NCBI GenBank assembly: GCA_003963435.1
Contig: RXJC01000071.1
Location: 1-64,000, forward strand
Reading direction: 5' to 3'
Length of the DNA: 64,000 nucleotides
Source of the DNA: Bradyrhizobiaceae bacterium
GTDB lineage: Bacteria; Pseudomonadota; Alphaproteobacteria; Rhizobiales; Xanthobacteraceae
The notes beneath the pieces are model-generated. The model was given only the letters and a program-made list of their open reading frames with translations. It was not told the origin of the DNA and made no database searches. Of the stretch, positions 63,528 through 64,000 are shown one piece after another. Position 1 is the first letter of the stretch, and each line of letters opens with the position of its first letter. The position numbers and the translations under genes are program-made.

Positions 63528-64000
63528 TCGCCCGCGTCATCGCCTGGTCGGCTCGCAATCTGCTGCTGGTGCTGTTCGGCACCGGCTTTGCTGCGGCAGC
63601 CGGCATCTACGCGCTCGTGCATCTGCCGCTCGACGCGATCCCCGATCTCTCCGACACGCAGGTAATCGTCTATACCGAGTATCCGGGGCAGGCGCCGCAG
63701 GTGATCGAGGATCAGGTCACCTATCCGCTGACGACGGCGATGCTGACCGTCCCGAAATCGAAGGTCGTGCGGGCCTTCTCGTTCTTCGGTGTCTCCTTCG
63801 TCTATGTGATCTTCGAGGACGGCACCGATATCTACTGGGCGCGCTCGCGCGTGTTGGAATTCCTCAACAGCGCCGCCTCGCGGCTGCCTGCGGGGGTCAC
63901 GCCGACCATCGGACCGGACGCGACCGGCGTCGGATGGGTGTACCAATACGCCGTGATATCAAAGGAATTGAACCTGGCGGACACCCGCACCATCCAGGAC
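63524..64000 (+). CDS. cusA: RND metal efflux pump CusA, 5' part (runs off window)
   Basis: The 159 codons visible encode the start of a heavy-metal RND pump: the first helix (LLLVLFGTGFAAAAGIYAL), LDAIPDLSDTQVIVYTEYPGQAPQVIEDQVTYPL, and FGVSFVYVIFEDGTDIYWARSRV, all characteristic of CusA/CzcA. The ATG overlaps the cusB stop. The family is about 1050 residues, so most of the gene lies beyond the right edge. Confidence 0.93.
   Translation, partial: MIARVIAWSARNLLLVLFGTGFAAAAGIYALVHLPLDAIPDLSDTQVIVYTEYPGQAPQVIEDQVTYPLTTAMLTVPKSKVVRAFSFFGVSFVYVIFEDGTDIYWARSRVLEFLNSAASRLPAGVTPTIGPDATGVGWVYQYAVISKELNLADTRTIQD

Overview
The window reads as part of a genomic island or integrative conjugative element from a GC-rich alphaproteobacterium. 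Gene families and style point to the Bradyrhizobium / Nitrobacter / Rhodopseudomonas group, but I could not run a search, so the genus is inference. No IS element, transposase, integrase, CRISPR array or rRNA was recognised.

0.4-17.5 kb is a conjugation module. It holds a frameshifted extra DnaB helicase, a luxR/luxI quorum-sensing pair with a perfect lux-box palindrome between them, and one long + strand operon encoding a VirB-type type IV secretion system: VirB1-like, B2, B3, B4, B5, EexN-like lipoprotein, B6, B7-like lipoprotein, B8, B9, B10, B11, VirD4. An LPD7-domain protein follows. Most genes overlap or abut. The luxI promoter probably drives the whole operon, so transfer should be density controlled. 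Downstream, at 17.6 kb, lies the 3' half of a tRNA-Lys(CTT) gene with no 5' half, as left by integration into a tRNA gene.

18.0-22.7 kb (minus strand) is a bufferin-type copper-buffering operon: bufA1 precursor, bufB (DUF692/MNIO), bufC (DUF2063), DoxX, then an ECF sigma factor, its NrsF-type membrane anti-sigma factor and a peroxiredoxin-like protein. A promoter of the form GTAACC-N16-CGAA precedes bufA1. The same motif precedes a second ECF/NrsF pair at 59.0 kb and a small exported protein at 60.5 kb. The three sites appear to define one sigma-factor regulon.

22.7-29.2 kb is mercury and heavy-metal resistance. It has a CcdA-like protein, a P-type ATPase that lost its N-terminal third in a deletion joining it to a merR fragment (the operator still stands), then merT-merP-merF-merBA with divergent merR. 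MerB and MerA are fused in one polypeptide.

29.4-39.1 kb is a periplasmic copper set: multicopper oxidase, DUF411 protein, TlpA-like thioredoxin, Met-rich exported proteins, Sco1, PCuAC, a frameshifted DsbA-like protein and a c-type cytochrome. Small Cys/His-rich exported proteins and a truncated methyltransferase follow. 39.1-49.1 kb carries an NRAMP-type transporter, membrane proteins, an accessory FtsH, two SPW-repeat proteins, a possible nuclease with a decayed second copy, and a cNMP/FHA protein. Perfect FNR/FixK boxes precede ftsH and the cNMP/FHA gene, which suggests low-oxygen control.

49.6-58.9 kb is an operon for a DUF3141 protein, acetate kinase, a phosphotransacetylase-like enzyme, an enoyl-ACP reductase and a YHS protein. 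A small Cys-rich protein, a P1B ATPase with a CPD motif and an MFS exporter come next. 59.0-64.0 kb has the second ECF/NrsF pair, small exported proteins and the start of a CusB/CusA efflux system cut by the window edge.
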